From assembly GCA_022649305.1 (NCBI GenBank), contig JALCNW010000005.1, positions 56,888 to 120,887 on the forward strand: a stretch of DNA of 64,000 bases, given 5' to 3'. The position numbers and the translations under genes are program-made. Of this stretch, positions 63,903-64,000 are shown piece by piece (the stretch's first letter is position 1; each line of letters begins with the position of its first letter). The notes below the pieces were generated by a model. It saw only the letters and a list, made by a program, of their open reading frames with translations, did not search any database and was not told the origin of the DNA. This stretch comes from Enterobacter sp. (GTDB lineage Bacteria; Pseudomonadota; Gammaproteobacteria; Enterobacterales; Enterobacteriaceae).

Positions 63903-64000
63903 ATCTCTTTATCCTGGTTGTCACTGAATAAGCCTGGTAAAATGCGGGCTTATGAACAACACCTCCCCCTGACGACATCCTTCTGCTGAAACAGCGCCTG

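Larger units (their letters stand above)
63079..64000 (+). mobile_element. IS66-family insertion sequence (left end, continues past window)
   Basis: Putative terminal repeat GTAAGCGTCGTCCCAGC at 63079 followed by tnpA, tnpB and the start of a tnpC region. Confidence 0.85.

Noticed and set aside
1-64000. CRISPR arrays, tRNA/rRNA genes, retrons, toxin-antitoxin pairs
   Set aside because: No regularly spaced repeats, tRNA cloverleaf, reverse transcriptase or recognisable TA pair seen on manual reading; short or divergent cases could be missed without tRNAscan-SE, CRISPR or HMM searches

Overview
This window is enterobacterial chromosome (E. coli/Citrobacter/Enterobacter-like backbone) interrupted by accessory segments. 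In order: sapD(partial)-sapC-sapB-sapA and pspF (-); pspABCD (+); a complete ycj disaccharide/glucosylglycerate cluster (ycjM-N-O-P-Q-R-S-T-U-V, ompG) with its LacI-family regulator ycjW (-); ycjX-ycjF-tyrR; tpx (-), ycjG, mpaA (-), mppA; dgcM (-), an MHYT-GGDEF-EAL protein (-), and a divergent MCP without an obvious periplasmic domain; zntB, FnrS sRNA, dbpA, ttcA. A degenerate island at about 38.5-44.7 kb follows ttcA, the Rac attachment locus in E. coli. It holds an integrase remnant, a TetR/MFS pair, a ycfJ-like pseudogene, a cold-shock protein plus a YnfU-like zinc ribbon, an HxlR remnant, and VOC, GFA and KTSC proteins. After it come ompN, a MicC-like sRNA, ydbK, ydbJ and hslJ, then a CIO-type bd oxidase operon with a DUF2474 microprotein, a YmcF-like protein, and ydcR-ydcSTUV-patD. 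The right edge is the start of a prophage-like element: a tyrosine integrase next to patD, small phage-type ORFs, and an HNH-like gene interrupted by an IS66-family element that runs off the window. I found no CRISPR array, tRNA, rRNA or convincing new defence system. The best second-look items are the paired identical ycjW-type operators, the diverged MicC, the c-di-GMP/MCP block, the TetR operator pair, several microproteins, and the degenerate islands. All family calls come from reading and remembered homologues; no database search was run.
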